The notes: generated by a model from the sequence alone, not told the origin. DNA of 64,000 bases from Exiguobacterium acetylicum (GCF_022170825.1 NZ_CP081878.1:1514001-1578000), one strand, 5' to 3'. Positions 33,573 through 41,637 are shown, counted from the first letter of the stretch. Numbers and translations are program-made.

Positions 33573-33611
33573 TTATGAATCATTTATATAATAATTATTT
33601 GTAATTTGCAA
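33573..33611 (-). promoter_or_regulatory. marR promoter with overlapping MarR operator copy 1
   Basis: On the minus strand TTGCAA (33611-33606), 17 bases, then TATAAA form a good SigA promoter. The palindrome TTGTAATTTGCAA (33599-33611) covers the -35. It also lies 50 bases upstream of the divergent acetyltransferase start, so one bound repressor could control both directions. Confidence 0.72.
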
Positions 33612-33660
33612 GTGATTATATGATGATTTTACTAAATCACTAAGAAATGGAGGGATTCGG

Positions 33661-34140
33661 ATGCGAATTCGTTGGATGGAAGAAGAAGACCGTTATCGCG
33701 TACATGAGATTTACCAGCAAGGAATCGAAGATGGTAACGCAACATTCGAAACGATGATTCGTGAAGAGGTGTGGTGGATAGGAATGTTACAAGCAGAGCG
33801 ATTCGTTCTGATCCACGAGATACATGTCGTTGGATGGGGGAAACTAAGTCGTGTCTCCGAACGTGAAGTCTACAGTGGCGTTCGGGAAATCAGTATTTAT
33901 GTCGATCGGTCGTTTCGCGGTAACGGCGGTGGTCGATGTATATTAGCGGCGATGATTCAGTTTGCGGACACGCACGGAATTTGGACACTCCAATCGCATC
34001 TTTTCCCTGAAAATGTAGCAAGTAGACGATTGCACGAGCGATTTGGATTTGAACTTGTTGGTCGAAGACGGGCGATTGCTAGGCATCATGGTGTTTGGCG
34101 AGATACATTATTGTTCGAACGACGAACTACTATCCGTTGA
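33661..34140 (+). CDS. Phosphinothricin/arsinothricin-type N-acetyltransferase (ArsN1-like)
   Basis: A 159-residue GNAT enzyme of the PAT/ArsN1 branch. Family landmarks in order: IYQQGIEDGNATFET, VGWGKLSRVSEREVYSGVRE, ISIYVDRSFRGNGGGR (the acetyl-CoA loop), HLFPENVASRRLHERFGFE and HHGVWRDTLLFERR. Members acetylate the free amine of phosphinothricin, methionine sulfoximine or the organoarsenical arsinothricin and so inactivate them. Start ATG 33661 follows GGAGGGATTCGG. The gene is divergent from marR with the operator between them. Which amine it acts on is not shown by the sequence. Confidence 0.82.
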   Translation: MRIRWMEEEDRYRVHEIYQQGIEDGNATFETMIREEVWWIGMLQAERFVLIHEIHVVGWGKLSRVSEREVYSGVREISIYVDRSFRGNGGGRCILAAMIQFADTHGIWTLQSHLFPENVASRRLHERFGFELVGRRRAIARHHGVWRDTLLFERRTTIR

Positions 34141-34265
34141 CTGCAGAATCACGTTAAAGATAGCTAGAAGAATGCCGTAAAGCGGAGTTTTTTGTTTATG
34201 GGTTGTTCACAAAAGGAAAGTAATAAAAGTGATATTGATTACAAGTGGCGGAGGAGGATGAACGA

Positions 34266-34880
34266 ATGATACGAGCTGTATTTCTGAACTGCACTTTAAA
34301 GGCATCAACGGAACCTTCGAACACGGAAGCGTTGATTCAAGATGTCATTAAATATTGGGGCGATCAAGTCGAGTCCGAGATCGTACGTGTCGTTGATCAT
34401 GATGTGGCGTTTGGTGTCACGGACGACGAAGGAGACGGAGATGGGTGGCCGGTCATCTTCGAAAAAGTGAAACAAGCTGATATCGTCGTTATCGGAACAC
34501 CGCTTTGGCTTGGCGAGAAGAGTAGTGTCGCGACACAAGTCATTGAACGGCTCTACGGTGGAAGTGCTTTGACGAATGATGTCGGTCAAGCCATTTATTA
34601 CAATAAAGTAGGTGGTGTCGTTGTTACTGGAAACGAAGATGGTGCTAAGCACGCATCGGCTTCAATTTTATATGGGTTATCGCACATCGGTTTTACGATC
34701 CCACCGAACGTCGATGCTTATTGGGTCGGAGAAGCAGGACCCGGACCGTCTTATATTGAAGCGGGACGAGAAAATGACTTCACGAAACGACATGCTCAGT
34801 TTTTAGCGCATAACTTGTTACACCTTGCACGTATGCTTAAAGAACATCCGATACCAGCGGAAGGGAATGTGATGGAATGA
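34266..34880 (+). CDS. Flavodoxin-family (FMN reductase-like) protein
   Basis: A 204-residue flavodoxin-fold protein. The phosphate-binding loop is near LNCTLKASTEPSNTEALI, and VKQADIVVIGTPLWLGEKSS is the second FMN-contact strand typical of NADPH-dependent FMN reductases and WrbA-like proteins. GGVVVTGNEDGAKHASASIL continues the fold. Start ATG 34266 follows GGAGGAGG; a GTG 21 bases upstream is too far. The gene is followed by a lipoprotein gene with a four-base overlap. A redox role with the neighbouring flavoprotein is possible but not shown. Confidence 0.8.
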   Translation: MIRAVFLNCTLKASTEPSNTEALIQDVIKYWGDQVESEIVRVVDHDVAFGVTDDEGDGDGWPVIFEKVKQADIVVIGTPLWLGEKSSVATQVIERLYGGSALTNDVGQAIYYNKVGGVVVTGNEDGAKHASASILYGLSHIGFTIPPNVDAYWVGEAGPGPSYIEAGRENDFTKRHAQFLAHNLLHLARMLKEHPIPAEGNVME

Positions 34881-35380
34881 AAAAGCGACGTTTGACGGGA
34901 TACGGTGTCGCAACATTATTCGCCATGAGTTTGATGGTGGCAGGTTGCGGAAATGACGAAACTTCGACAGACAAGGTCGAAGAAGGATCGACGAATTCAA
35001 ATACGACCGACGATACGATGAATAATGACGATACGATGCAAGATCAGGATACTGTGACGAAAAATGCCGATACGGACTATGGATTCAACAGTCTATCGAT
35101 TGAGGCGGACGTCGACGGGGATAACGATGCTATTGATATTAGTTATGACCGGGATAACGATGGAACCGAAGCAGAATACCGTTATAAGGGAGAGCAAAAG
35201 CAAGGGGACGATGCGATGACGGAACTCGATTCGAAGTTCAAGAACTTAAAGATTGATGCGGATACATCAGAAGCAGACGTCATCGGAGAGGTCGAGCGTG
35301 TGTTTGCGATTCAAGATGCTTCCCGTTTAGAGGTCGAAATTGAATTCTCAGACGGGACCGAAAAAGAATATCAAAAATAA
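34877..35380 (+). CDS. YusW-like lipoprotein
   Basis: A 167-residue lipoprotein. A basic head and hydrophobic helix are followed by MVAGCGN, with the lipobox cysteine near residue 24. A long stretch of Asp, Thr, Asn and Met repeats (TDDTMNNDDTMQDQDT) forms a linker. The C-terminal domain, from YGFNSLSIEADVDGDNDAIDIS on, resembles the Bacillus YusW-like domain. Start ATG 34877 overlaps the flavodoxin stop. It would sit on the outer face of the membrane. The role is unknown. Confidence 0.8.
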   Translation: MKKRRLTGYGVATLFAMSLMVAGCGNDETSTDKVEEGSTNSNTTDDTMNNDDTMQDQDTVTKNADTDYGFNSLSIEADVDGDNDAIDISYDRDNDGTEAEYRYKGEQKQGDDAMTELDSKFKNLKIDADTSEADVIGEVERVFAIQDASRLEVEIEFSDGTEKEYQK

Positions 35381-35420
35381 ACAAGAGGTCTGCGCTCGTA
35401 AGGGGCGTAGACCTCTTGTT
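35379..35420 (+). terminator. Bidirectional terminator
   Basis: AACAAGAGGTCT pairs with AGACCTCTTGTT with an inner CGC/GCG. It ends the lipoprotein gene and the convergent phosphatase gene. Confidence 0.9.
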
Positions 35421-36206
35421 TTAGTAAATCGTCAAATGAGCGAGAACGCCATAATGGTCGCTTGGTAATAGATGATGTGTCAGTCGCTTGTTTCCGATCA
35501 GTTGCACATGCTGTAACGTCACAGGTAGGGGCGAACGCTGACAAAGTAACCAATCATACCGAACCGGTGTCGTGACGCCGTCATTCGATGCCAAATGCGA
35601 ATTCGTTACGGGATCAAGCGTCGCAGCTGCGACTTGATCGGTTCGCGTAGCATAACTGTCCGCGAGATCAACCCACTCGCGTAGCGCAGCGTGATGAACG
35701 GGCGACCCCGGACAATCATTGAAGTCTCCGCCTAAGAACTCGATCGTCGCGTCATCTGATTGCGAGGCGATCCATTCGTTGACGAATTGAAGTTGATCAA
35801 GTCGGATGTCAGAGGCGCGCCAGTTAAAATGAATATTCGTTACCGCAAATTGGATACCATCAATTGTGAAGGGGATTCGAATCGCACAGTGGTGGTTGAT
35901 GTTCACTGTCGCGGCAGCACTCGAATCCGTTCGCTCAAACGGCAGTTTTGTTAAAATGGCAAGTCCCTCATCCGGTGAATCCATGTAAGGATCCATCATC
36001 CAATAAGGGTATCCGGTTGCTTGCGCCAAATGCTCGGCGATCGAGACGAACGGTTCGTCTGGATGAAACGTCGACATGACTTCTTGCAACAGGAGAATGT
36101 CCGGTTGGTGTTGATTGATCTCCGCGCACAATGCCTTGAACCGTTCTTGTCGTTTGTGCGGATGGTGCCAAATGTTATAGGTCGCAATCGATAACGAGTG
36201 ACTCAT
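35421..36206 (-). CDS. Endonuclease/exonuclease/phosphatase-family hydrolase
   Basis: A 261-residue protein of the EEP fold. Catalytic landmarks are IATYNIWHH, ILLLQEV (metal Glu), TNIHFNW, LGGDFNDCPGSP and PSDHYGVLAHL (the final Ser-Asp-His). The fold hydrolyses phosphodiesters in nucleic acids, inositol phosphates or sphingomyelin. There is no signal peptide, so action is cytoplasmic. Start ATG 36206 overlaps the stop of the GNAT gene upstream by four bases, so both are translated together. Confidence 0.88.
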   Translation of the reverse strand: MSHSLSIATYNIWHHPHKRQERFKALCAEINQHQPDILLLQEVMSTFHPDEPFVSIAEHLAQATGYPYWMMDPYMDSPDEGLAILTKLPFERTDSSAAATVNINHHCAIRIPFTIDGIQFAVTNIHFNWRASDIRLDQLQFVNEWIASQSDDATIEFLGGDFNDCPGSPVHHAALREWVDLADSYATRTDQVAAATLDPVTNSHLASNDGVTTPVRYDWLLCQRSPLPVTLQHVQLIGNKRLTHHLLPSDHYGVLAHLTIY

Positions 36207-36733
36207 AGGTGTAAGCCCATCAGAACGGTATCGTAATAACAGCCGTCCGATAGTAACCGGTCGTGACGAAGCCGTCCTTCTTCTTGAAACCCATGCCGCT
36301 GATAAAGCCGAATGGCACCAAGATTCGTTTCAACGACCTCAAGCTGAATTTTGAGGAGTGATTGCGCTTTCGCCCAAGCAATCATCCGATCCATGAGTTG
36401 GCTCCCAACGCCTTGTCCCCAATCGGATTGAAGTACACCGAGTCCGAATGATGCCTTATGCGCGAAGCGTTTCAAATGAAATCCGCGACAGCGAGCATAA
36501 GCGATCAGTCGCCCTTCACTCTCGACGACAAGGATACGGTCTGGCACTGATGTTTGACGTAACTGGTTCGCGAAATCCGTCGCCGTCATCACGTCCTCAC
36601 CGGGCATCCGGTCAAAATATTCCGTTTCCGCGTCGAGTGCTTGGCGGAGTTCAGCGAGAGCCTCAGCGTCACTCAGCCGAGCTGGTCGAATCTGATAACG
36701 TTGTGTGTCAAACGTGTGGTGCATCGTCTGCAT
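36203..36733 (-). CDS. GNAT-family N-acetyltransferase
   Basis: A 176-residue GNAT enzyme. ARLSDAEALAELRQALDAE opens the fold, FGLGVLQSDWGQGVGSQLMD is the acetyl-CoA loop and AIRLYQRHGFQEEGRLRHD the C-terminal segment. I place the start at ATG 36733, seven bases after CGGAGG; the frame continues upstream without a site. It heads a two-gene unit with the EEP hydrolase. It is divergent from another GNAT gene at 36814. Substrate unknown. Confidence 0.88.
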   Translation of the reverse strand: MQTMHHTFDTQRYQIRPARLSDAEALAELRQALDAETEYFDRMPGEDVMTATDFANQLRQTSVPDRILVVESEGRLIAYARCRGFHLKRFAHKASFGLGVLQSDWGQGVGSQLMDRMIAWAKAQSLLKIQLEVVETNLGAIRLYQRHGFQEEGRLRHDRLLSDGCYYDTVLMGLHL

Positions 36734-36813
36734 ATGTAATCCTCCGATCGAGTTGGAATATGCTATCATTATGGCATTAATGGTATCATTTGTAAATTTA
36801 AGGGGGGAGCAGT

Positions 36814-37230
36814 GTGGAAATTCATACGGGAACGAAGGAAGACGGGACATTCATCCGCGAGCAATTGATTGCCTATAATCGGCAACATGTTCCTGAAGCC
36901 TTATATGAACAATCGGAAGAACTTTGTTTTACAGCTTATAATGAGACGGGCGAATGCATCGGAGGCATTACCGCCTCTTTCGGTTGGCAACACATTCATG
37001 TCCAGTTTCTTTGGGTGAGCGATACAGCACGACAGGCAGGTGTCGGAACCCGCCTGCTGCAAGTAATTGAAGAATATGCGAAGGGAGCGGCGTGTACGAA
37101 AATCCTTTTGGATACGTTTGATTTTCAAGCACCAGACTTTTACCGCAAACATAGTTATGAAGAGTATGGACGCCTGACTGATCATCCGTCGATTGGACAA
37201 ACACACTATTTCTTCGTCAAGCGACTTTAA
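36814..37230 (+). CDS. GNAT-family N-acetyltransferase, short
   Basis: A 138-residue GNAT enzyme. The cofactor loop is WVSDTARQAGVGTRLLQVIE and the end shows APDFYRKHSYEEYGRL. GTG start 36814 follows AGGGGGGAGC. An AT-rich stretch with TATCATT elements lies in the 80-base divergent gap to the GNAT gene at 36733. It overlaps the convergent membrane-protein gene by four bases at the stop. Seven GNAT genes occur in this window. Confidence 0.85.
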   Translation: MEIHTGTKEDGTFIREQLIAYNRQHVPEALYEQSEELCFTAYNETGECIGGITASFGWQHIHVQFLWVSDTARQAGVGTRLLQVIEEYAKGAACTKILLDTFDFQAPDFYRKHSYEEYGRLTDHPSIGQTHYFFVKRL

Positions 37231-37688
37231 CGCCGGACGTGCACGATCCAAGCTGACATGTACGTAAGTGTTCCGATCGATAAGACAAGAGCAATCGCAT
37301 AAAATGGAAATGCTGGATACAGTTGAAGTAACGGTTGCTCAAATAAAAAGGCAAGCATTAGGACGGGAAGGCTGATCATAAAAGCGACGTACGCTGCACG
37401 CGTCGCTTTCCCGGTGATGAGTGCCTCGCGTTCGTCTGAGTCAGAAAATTCTGCTGTTGCAAACGAACGTGACCGGTCTTCTCGTAAGAAATAACTGACG
37501 ACCGAAAGGATAATCGCAATCACTAGAACTGGAAGGACGCCAATTAGATTTAATTCCAGCGACAATCCCGTACCGGATACCGGGTCATCTTGAAATAACT
37601 GCAGATTAGCATGAATGGCACTGATGAGATAAGCAGCTAAAAAGTAGAGACAGCAATTAAGTAAGGATTGAGTGACGACACGTTTCAT
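37227..37688 (-). CDS. DUF2178-like membrane protein paired with XRE regulator
   Basis: A 153-residue protein with four membrane helices. Its first helix is followed by an outer loop LFQDDPVSGTGL, and the central cytoplasmic loop REDRSRSFATAEFSDSDEREALITGKAT is charged. DUF2178-type proteins show this layout and commonly follow a small HTH gene. Start ATG 37688 overlaps the regulator stop by four bases. The pair may be a membrane stress or differentiation switch; the exact role is unknown. Confidence 0.78.
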   Translation of the reverse strand: MKRVVTQSLLNCCLYFLAAYLISAIHANLQLFQDDPVSGTGLSLELNLIGVLPVLVIAIILSVVSYFLREDRSRSFATAEFSDSDEREALITGKATRAAYVAFMISLPVLMLAFLFEQPLLQLYPAFPFYAIALVLSIGTLTYMSAWIVHVRR

Positions 37689-37894
37689 CGGGATTCCTCC
37701 TCTAATTGAAATAGTTCTTCGATGGGTCGATCGAAAACACGAGCAATCTGCATCGCTAGTAAGAGCGACGGCGTATAGCTCCCTTTTTCAAGCGAGATGA
37801 CGGTCTGGCGCGTCACGCCGATTCGTTCCGAGAACTGTTCCTGCGTCCACTTATGCTGTTGGCGATAGAGGCGGACATGGTTCGTCAGCTTCAT
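37685..37894 (-). CDS. XRE-family small HTH regulator
   Basis: A 69-residue DNA-binding protein consisting of one XRE domain: VRLYRQQHKWTQEQFSERIG then VTRQTVISLEKGSYTPS and LLLAMQIARVFDRPIEELF. This is the YozG/Cro-type arrangement. Start ATG 37894 follows GGAGG. It overlaps the membrane protein gene and is preceded by a promoter with nested inverted repeats, which it probably binds. Confidence 0.9.
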   Translation of the reverse strand: MKLTNHVRLYRQQHKWTQEQFSERIGVTRQTVISLEKGSYTPSLLLAMQIARVFDRPIEELFQLEEESR

Positions 37895-37921
37895 CTGACG
37901 ACCTCCTTTCCAGTTGTTTAC

Positions 37922-37961
37922 ATTGTAAAGTCTGTTTTACAATTTGTAAAGCGGACTTTAC
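37922..37961 (-). promoter_or_regulatory. Promoter and inverted repeats for the XRE operon
   Basis: On the minus strand TTTACA (37950-37945) and TACAAT (37927-37922) are exactly 17 bases apart. GTAAAGTC (37925-37932) and GACTTTAC (37954-37961) form an inverted repeat enclosing the promoter, and TTTACAA/TTGTAAA is nested inside. Self-repression by the XRE protein is likely. Confidence 0.72.
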
Positions 37962-37998
37962 TTTTTATGATAAGAAAAAATTAGTAGCAAAATGAATA

Positions 37999-38023
37999 GC
38001 CGTCACCTTATTAAGGTAACGGC
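37999..38023 (-). terminator. Terminator after the Pr6Pr-type gene
   Basis: GCCGTCACCTTA pairs with TAAGGTAACGGC with one mismatch; on the minus strand a T-rich stretch follows. Confidence 0.7.
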
Positions 38024-38050
38024 CATTAACTTTGTTGAAGGAAATGTGAT

Positions 38051-38650
38051 TCAACGATACGTTTGTAAGCGATTAAATAAGAAACGAAGGATGATACTTA
38101 AAATAACAAAGACTATCATAATAACGAAGCTAATAAACAAGACGTTTCCGATACCTTGTGTTGTTACATTTAAGAACGGATACGGATAAAAGTCGGTATA
38201 TCTTCCGCGCACTAGGCTGTAAACTAAATATACTAACGGGAACACTAGCCATAACAATGCATGAATTCGACGTAACGAATAACGAGGAATGAAAATCAAC
38301 CAATTGATTAAAGAAAAAGTCGGCATGATGTAATGCAAAACGGTATTGACCCAAGGAATAGGTGTCTGAAGACTTTCTTCCAAACCACGAAGTAATGTTA
38401 TGTACACAAGTCCAGTGATAATCATATATAAGGTCGTAGCACCTCGAACGGGTGTCGTTTTTGTGTAGGCTGTTTTCGACCAGCCCGTGAGTAAGAGAAG
38501 AATTGCGAATAGTAAATTACTAAGGATTGTAAAATAACTAAAAAAGTTGATCGGATTAAAGGTCGGGCGACTTAATCCTGCTTGAAACTGAAAGATAACA
38601 GCAGTAAGACCTAGTAACCCAAACGCAATACGAATAAGATAAATTAACAT
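38051..38650 (-). CDS. Pr6Pr-type membrane protein
   Basis: A 199-residue protein with six membrane helices. It matches the Pr6Pr (FAR-17a/AIG1-like) family: the early NFFSYFTILSNLLFAILLL, a central LHYIMPTFSLINWLIF and late FYPYPFLNV are typical. Start ATG 38650 lies eight bases after AAAGGAAG; GTG 38659 overlaps that site. Family members in bacteria have no agreed function, though some eukaryotic relatives hydrolyse fatty acid esters of hydroxy acids. It is a single leftward gene. Confidence 0.82.
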   Translation of the reverse strand: MLIYLIRIAFGLLGLTAVIFQFQAGLSRPTFNPINFFSYFTILSNLLFAILLLLTGWSKTAYTKTTPVRGATTLYMIITGLVYITLLRGLEESLQTPIPWVNTVLHYIMPTFSLINWLIFIPRYSLRRIHALLWLVFPLVYLVYSLVRGRYTDFYPYPFLNVTTQGIGNVLFISFVIMIVFVILSIILRFLFNRLQTYR

Positions 38651-38839
38651 TCGAAACACTTCCTTTATTGGTAGACTAACTATTTTAATTCGGTAAGAAA
38701 GATATAGTTCCTGTTCTATAAGAATTTAAAGATGATTATCAAAAATCCTTGCTTCTGCACACCAAACGGAATATTCAGACAATTATCGGGTATTCTCTTG
38801 AAAACACCATCGCCGATTCAGTGGAGAGGAGAAGAGAAA

Positions 38840-39016
38840 ATGATGCCTGAACTGATACCGGATGACCGGGAGCTCGAACGAAGGATTCGAATCGTCCGTT
38901 TGTTAAGAAAACTCGGTAAGACAGACGAAGCGATTGCCCGATCTCTGTATGTGCCGGTTGATTGGGTTCAATCCATTTATGAAGAAGACGACTGGCAGCA
39001 AATGCAATCATCCTAA
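38840..39016 (+). CDS. Small HTH-like protein
   Basis: A 58-residue protein, start ATG 38840 (or the ATG directly after it), eight bases after AGGAG. It reads RRIRIVRLLRKLGKTDEAIARSLYVPVDWVQSIYEED: two helices and a turn that look like a homeodomain-like or resolvase-type HTH (Gly-Lys-Thr-Asp-Glu-Ala-Ile-Ala). A strong terminator follows three bases after the stop, so it is a compact one-gene unit. It could bind DNA, but no partner is visible. Confidence 0.7.
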   Translation: MMPELIPDDRELERRIRIVRLLRKLGKTDEAIARSLYVPVDWVQSIYEEDDWQQMQSS

Positions 39017-39018
39017 GG

Positions 39019-39043
39019 CAAGGACGTCTCGTCCTTGTTTTTT
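39019..39043 (+). terminator. Terminator of the small HTH gene
   Basis: CAAGGACG (39019-39026) pairs with CGTCCTTG around TCT or so and a run of six T follows. Confidence 0.9.
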
Positions 39044-39096
39044 CGCGTGTTCCGCTATACTGAAACAAGAATCACAGCTAGAGAGGATGAAAAGTG

Positions 39097-40152
39097 ATGC
39101 ACATTGCCATCATTGGGGCAGGAATCAGTGGGCTGTATCTCGCGACACGCCTGCAGGAGCTTGGACACGACGTGACAATCTATGAAGCACGTGACCGAAT
39201 TGGCGGACGAATCGAGACGGTCGATTTCGACCTAGCAGGACAAACGTACGCTTTTGATCTTGGACCAACCTGGTTTTGGCCGGATAACGAACCACTAATG
39301 GTCGATTTGATCCATCGATTTCATTTACCGACACTAGAACAATATTCGACGGGAGCGCTTCGACTCGAACGGGCGGGACAACCGATTGAGTCACATCTCG
39401 TTTCGAATCAACCAACGGCGTTGCGTATCCGAGACGGAATTCGCTCCGTTGCTAGGGCTCTCGCTGCACAACTCCGACCGGGAACGATTCAACTCAAGTC
39501 TCCCATCAGTCAGATCGATGTGACGAATCGTAGCGTCATCAGTTTCGGAAAGAAGAGTCAGTCGTTCGACGAGATTGTCCTCGCACTACCACCGCGTCTA
39601 GCAGCGAAACTATCGTACGAACCTGCCTTACCGGAAGCGGTCTTAGATGAACTCGAAGCATTACCGACCTGGATGGCGCAACAAGCTAAATGTCTTGTTC
39701 TTTATGAAAGACCGTTTTGGCGTGATTCGGATTTGTCTGGTCAGGCAATCAGCTGGTCCGGGATGGTACAAGAGATGCATGACGCGTCTCCACAAGACGG
39801 ACCAGGAGCGTTGTTTGGTTTTTTCCGGACACCGGCACATGAACGACAATCACTGACAGAGGCTGAAATCAAAGAAGCTGTCCTTGCGCAGTTGACTCGT
39901 TTGTTCGGTGAACAGGCGCTTCATCCAATTGGTTGGTTTTATAAAGATTGGTCGACCGATGCGTGGACAGCATCACGCGCGGATGCTGCTCCACTAGTGG
40001 CTTTCCCCGACTATCATACGATGGATTTCGGAGCGGAACATGCAGCGATTTCATTGATCGGGACAGAGACGGATGCTAGTCACGGTGGGCATCTAGAAGG
40101 TGCCTTACGATCTGTTGAACGTTATTTAGAAAAGAGAGGAGAAGAAAAATAA
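39097..40152 (+). CDS. Flavin amine oxidase-like FAD protein
   Basis: A 351-residue FAD protein of the monoamine oxidase superfamily. The dinucleotide site is IAIIGAGISGLYLATRLQELG, preceded by MH; the family second motif is YEARDRIGGRIETV with GPTWFWPDNEP. The C-terminal FAD-contact stretch ISLIGTETDASHGGHLEGAL closes the fold. Start ATG 39097 follows GAGAGG by a long spacing, and GTG 39094 is a close alternative. It shares overlapping codons with the PhzF gene and is first in a three-gene operon. It would oxidise an amine or a related substrate to an imine. Confidence 0.87.
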   Translation: MHIAIIGAGISGLYLATRLQELGHDVTIYEARDRIGGRIETVDFDLAGQTYAFDLGPTWFWPDNEPLMVDLIHRFHLPTLEQYSTGALRLERAGQPIESHLVSNQPTALRIRDGIRSVARALAAQLRPGTIQLKSPISQIDVTNRSVISFGKKSQSFDEIVLALPPRLAAKLSYEPALPEAVLDELEALPTWMAQQAKCLVLYERPFWRDSDLSGQAISWSGMVQEMHDASPQDGPGALFGFFRTPAHERQSLTEAEIKEAVLAQLTRLFGEQALHPIGWFYKDWSTDAWTASRADAAPLVAFPDYHTMDFGAEHAAISLIGTETDASHGGHLEGALRSVERYLEKRGEEK

Positions 40153-41060
40153 TCAAGACGCTACATTATGATGTGTTTACTTCGACGCCAGGAAGCGGTA
40201 ATCCGGCTGGAGTCGTCTTAGACGCCAATCAATTATCAGAGCTTGAGATGCAACGGATTGCGCGGGCGAATGGATTCACCGAGACGACGTTTGTCCTGAC
40301 TTCCGATCAGGCAGACTATCGCATGCGTTACTTTGCACCGGACCGGGAGATGAATCTATGCGGACACGGCACGATTGCTGCACTGACTGCTTTAGAGACA
40401 ACCGGACGTTTACCGATGACGCTTCAAATCGAGACGAAATCAGGAACCTTACCAGCATCACGTTTAGCAAACGGGATGTTTCGTTTGCAACAAGGGCGAC
40501 CTGAGCTACAACCATTCGAAGGTAAGATTGATCGAGTCTTAGCATCGATTGGTTTAGAGTTAAAACATCTCGATGACCGATGGCCAGTCGTTTACGGTAG
40601 TACAGGCAACTGGACACTTGTGTTGCCGATTCGACGTCTCGAAGACTTTCAGCAGATGATACCTGATAATGCACGTTTCGCAGACGTTCTTTCAGATCAT
40701 CCCGAGGCATCGATTCATCCGATTTGTTTCGATACATATGAAGAACAGGCGACCATGCATGGACGCCATTGTTCAGCGACGGGAGCAGGTAGTATCGAGG
40801 ATCCAGTCACAGGAACAGCGAGTGGGGTGATGGGCGTTTATTACCGACAATTCATCCAACCAGCAACAACGGAAACAACGATCATCGTCGAACAAGGACA
40901 CGAAATGGGACGACCTGGGCAGGTCGGAATCCGGATTTCCGGAGCAGGTCTTGATCACAGCAAATGGAAGGTCGAGATGGACGGGCAAGCTGTTTTTGTT
41001 GGTATAAAGAAAGTGGGAGAGGAAGAGGCAGATGTTGAAACATTTCATTTGGGATTTTGA
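40149..41060 (+). CDS. PhzF-family isomerase/epimerase-like protein with apparent AUA start
   Basis: A 303-residue PhzF-like protein. Landmarks are TSTPGSGNPAGVVLD, ARANGFTETTFVL (the catalytic Glu), MNLCGHGTIAALTAL and the late DPVTGTASGVMGVY. Homologues begin a few residues earlier with a strand like LHYDVF, which here is read from ATA at 40149. The only canonical start in frame is GTG 40173, without a ribosome site and missing that strand. ATA lies seven bases after GAGAGGAG and overlaps the stop of the amine oxidase gene (ATAA). It looks like an ATGA overlap in which G became A. The reaction is probably isomerisation; substrate unknown. Confidence 0.78.
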   Translation: MIKTLHYDVFTSTPGSGNPAGVVLDANQLSELEMQRIARANGFTETTFVLTSDQADYRMRYFAPDREMNLCGHGTIAALTALETTGRLPMTLQIETKSGTLPASRLANGMFRLQQGRPELQPFEGKIDRVLASIGLELKHLDDRWPVVYGSTGNWTLVLPIRRLEDFQQMIPDNARFADVLSDHPEASIHPICFDTYEEQATMHGRHCSATGAGSIEDPVTGTASGVMGVYYRQFIQPATTETTIIVEQGHEMGRPGQVGIRISGAGLDHSKWKVEMDGQAVFVGIKKVGEEEADVETFHLGF

Positions 41061-41637
41061 TGGAACGTTGTTTGATACGTATCCCGTACTGGTCGATGTA
41101 TTCGTTGAATTGCTCGAACGTGAGGGACGACTGGTCGATCGCGTTGAAGTCGCGGAGCTGATGGCGATGTCGGCTAAAACGACGTATGAGGCATTTGGTG
41201 TATCGGATGAATTCATTACGACATACAAACAACAGAAAACAACGATCGAGTTCGACCGCTCGCATCCATTTCCGGGAATTCAGAAACTGTTAGAGACGCT
41301 GTCGGAGAGAGGTGCGACCCACCATATCGTCACCCACCGGGGGCAGTCGATTCACGCTTTACTTACCAAGCATCAGCTGACACATTATTTTCAAGATGTT
41401 CTGACGGCAGAACAAGGCTTCGCACGGAAACCGGATCCAGAAGCCGTTCAGTACCTGATCGAACAGCATCAGTTGCAACTATCTGAAACGATCATGATTG
41501 GCGACCGGGAACTCGACGTCTTAGCCGGACATCACGCTGGCATCGCAACGTGTCTCATCAGTAATCAACCGAGTGAGACGGTTGCGACCTACACGGTGTT
41601 GTCTCCAGACCGATTAAAGGAACTCTTCCTGACATAA
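41032..41637 (+). CDS. HAD-family phosphatase
   Basis: A 201-residue HAD hydrolase. The nucleophile motif is FIWDFDGTLFD (Asp8 and Asp10), motif II the Thr in HHIVTHRGQS, motif III Lys in FARKPDPEA and motif IV MIGDRELDVLAGHHAG. The cap domain (about residues 17-80) is alpha-helical, as in phosphoglycolate-phosphatase-like enzymes. Start ATG 41032 lies inside the PhzF gene (29-base overlap), ten or so bases after GAGAGGAAG. It ends the operon. It should dephosphorylate a small metabolite; the substrate cannot be read. Confidence 0.9.
   Translation: MLKHFIWDFDGTLFDTYPVLVDVFVELLEREGRLVDRVEVAELMAMSAKTTYEAFGVSDEFITTYKQQKTTIEFDRSHPFPGIQKLLETLSERGATHHIVTHRGQSIHALLTKHQLTHYFQDVLTAEQGFARKPDPEAVQYLIEQHQLQLSETIMIGDRELDVLAGHHAGIATCLISNQPSETVATYTVLSPDRLKELFLT

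Noticed and set aside
40173-40175. GTG as start of the PhzF gene
   Set aside because: No ribosome site and it would remove the conserved first strand; ATA 40149 fits position and site better.
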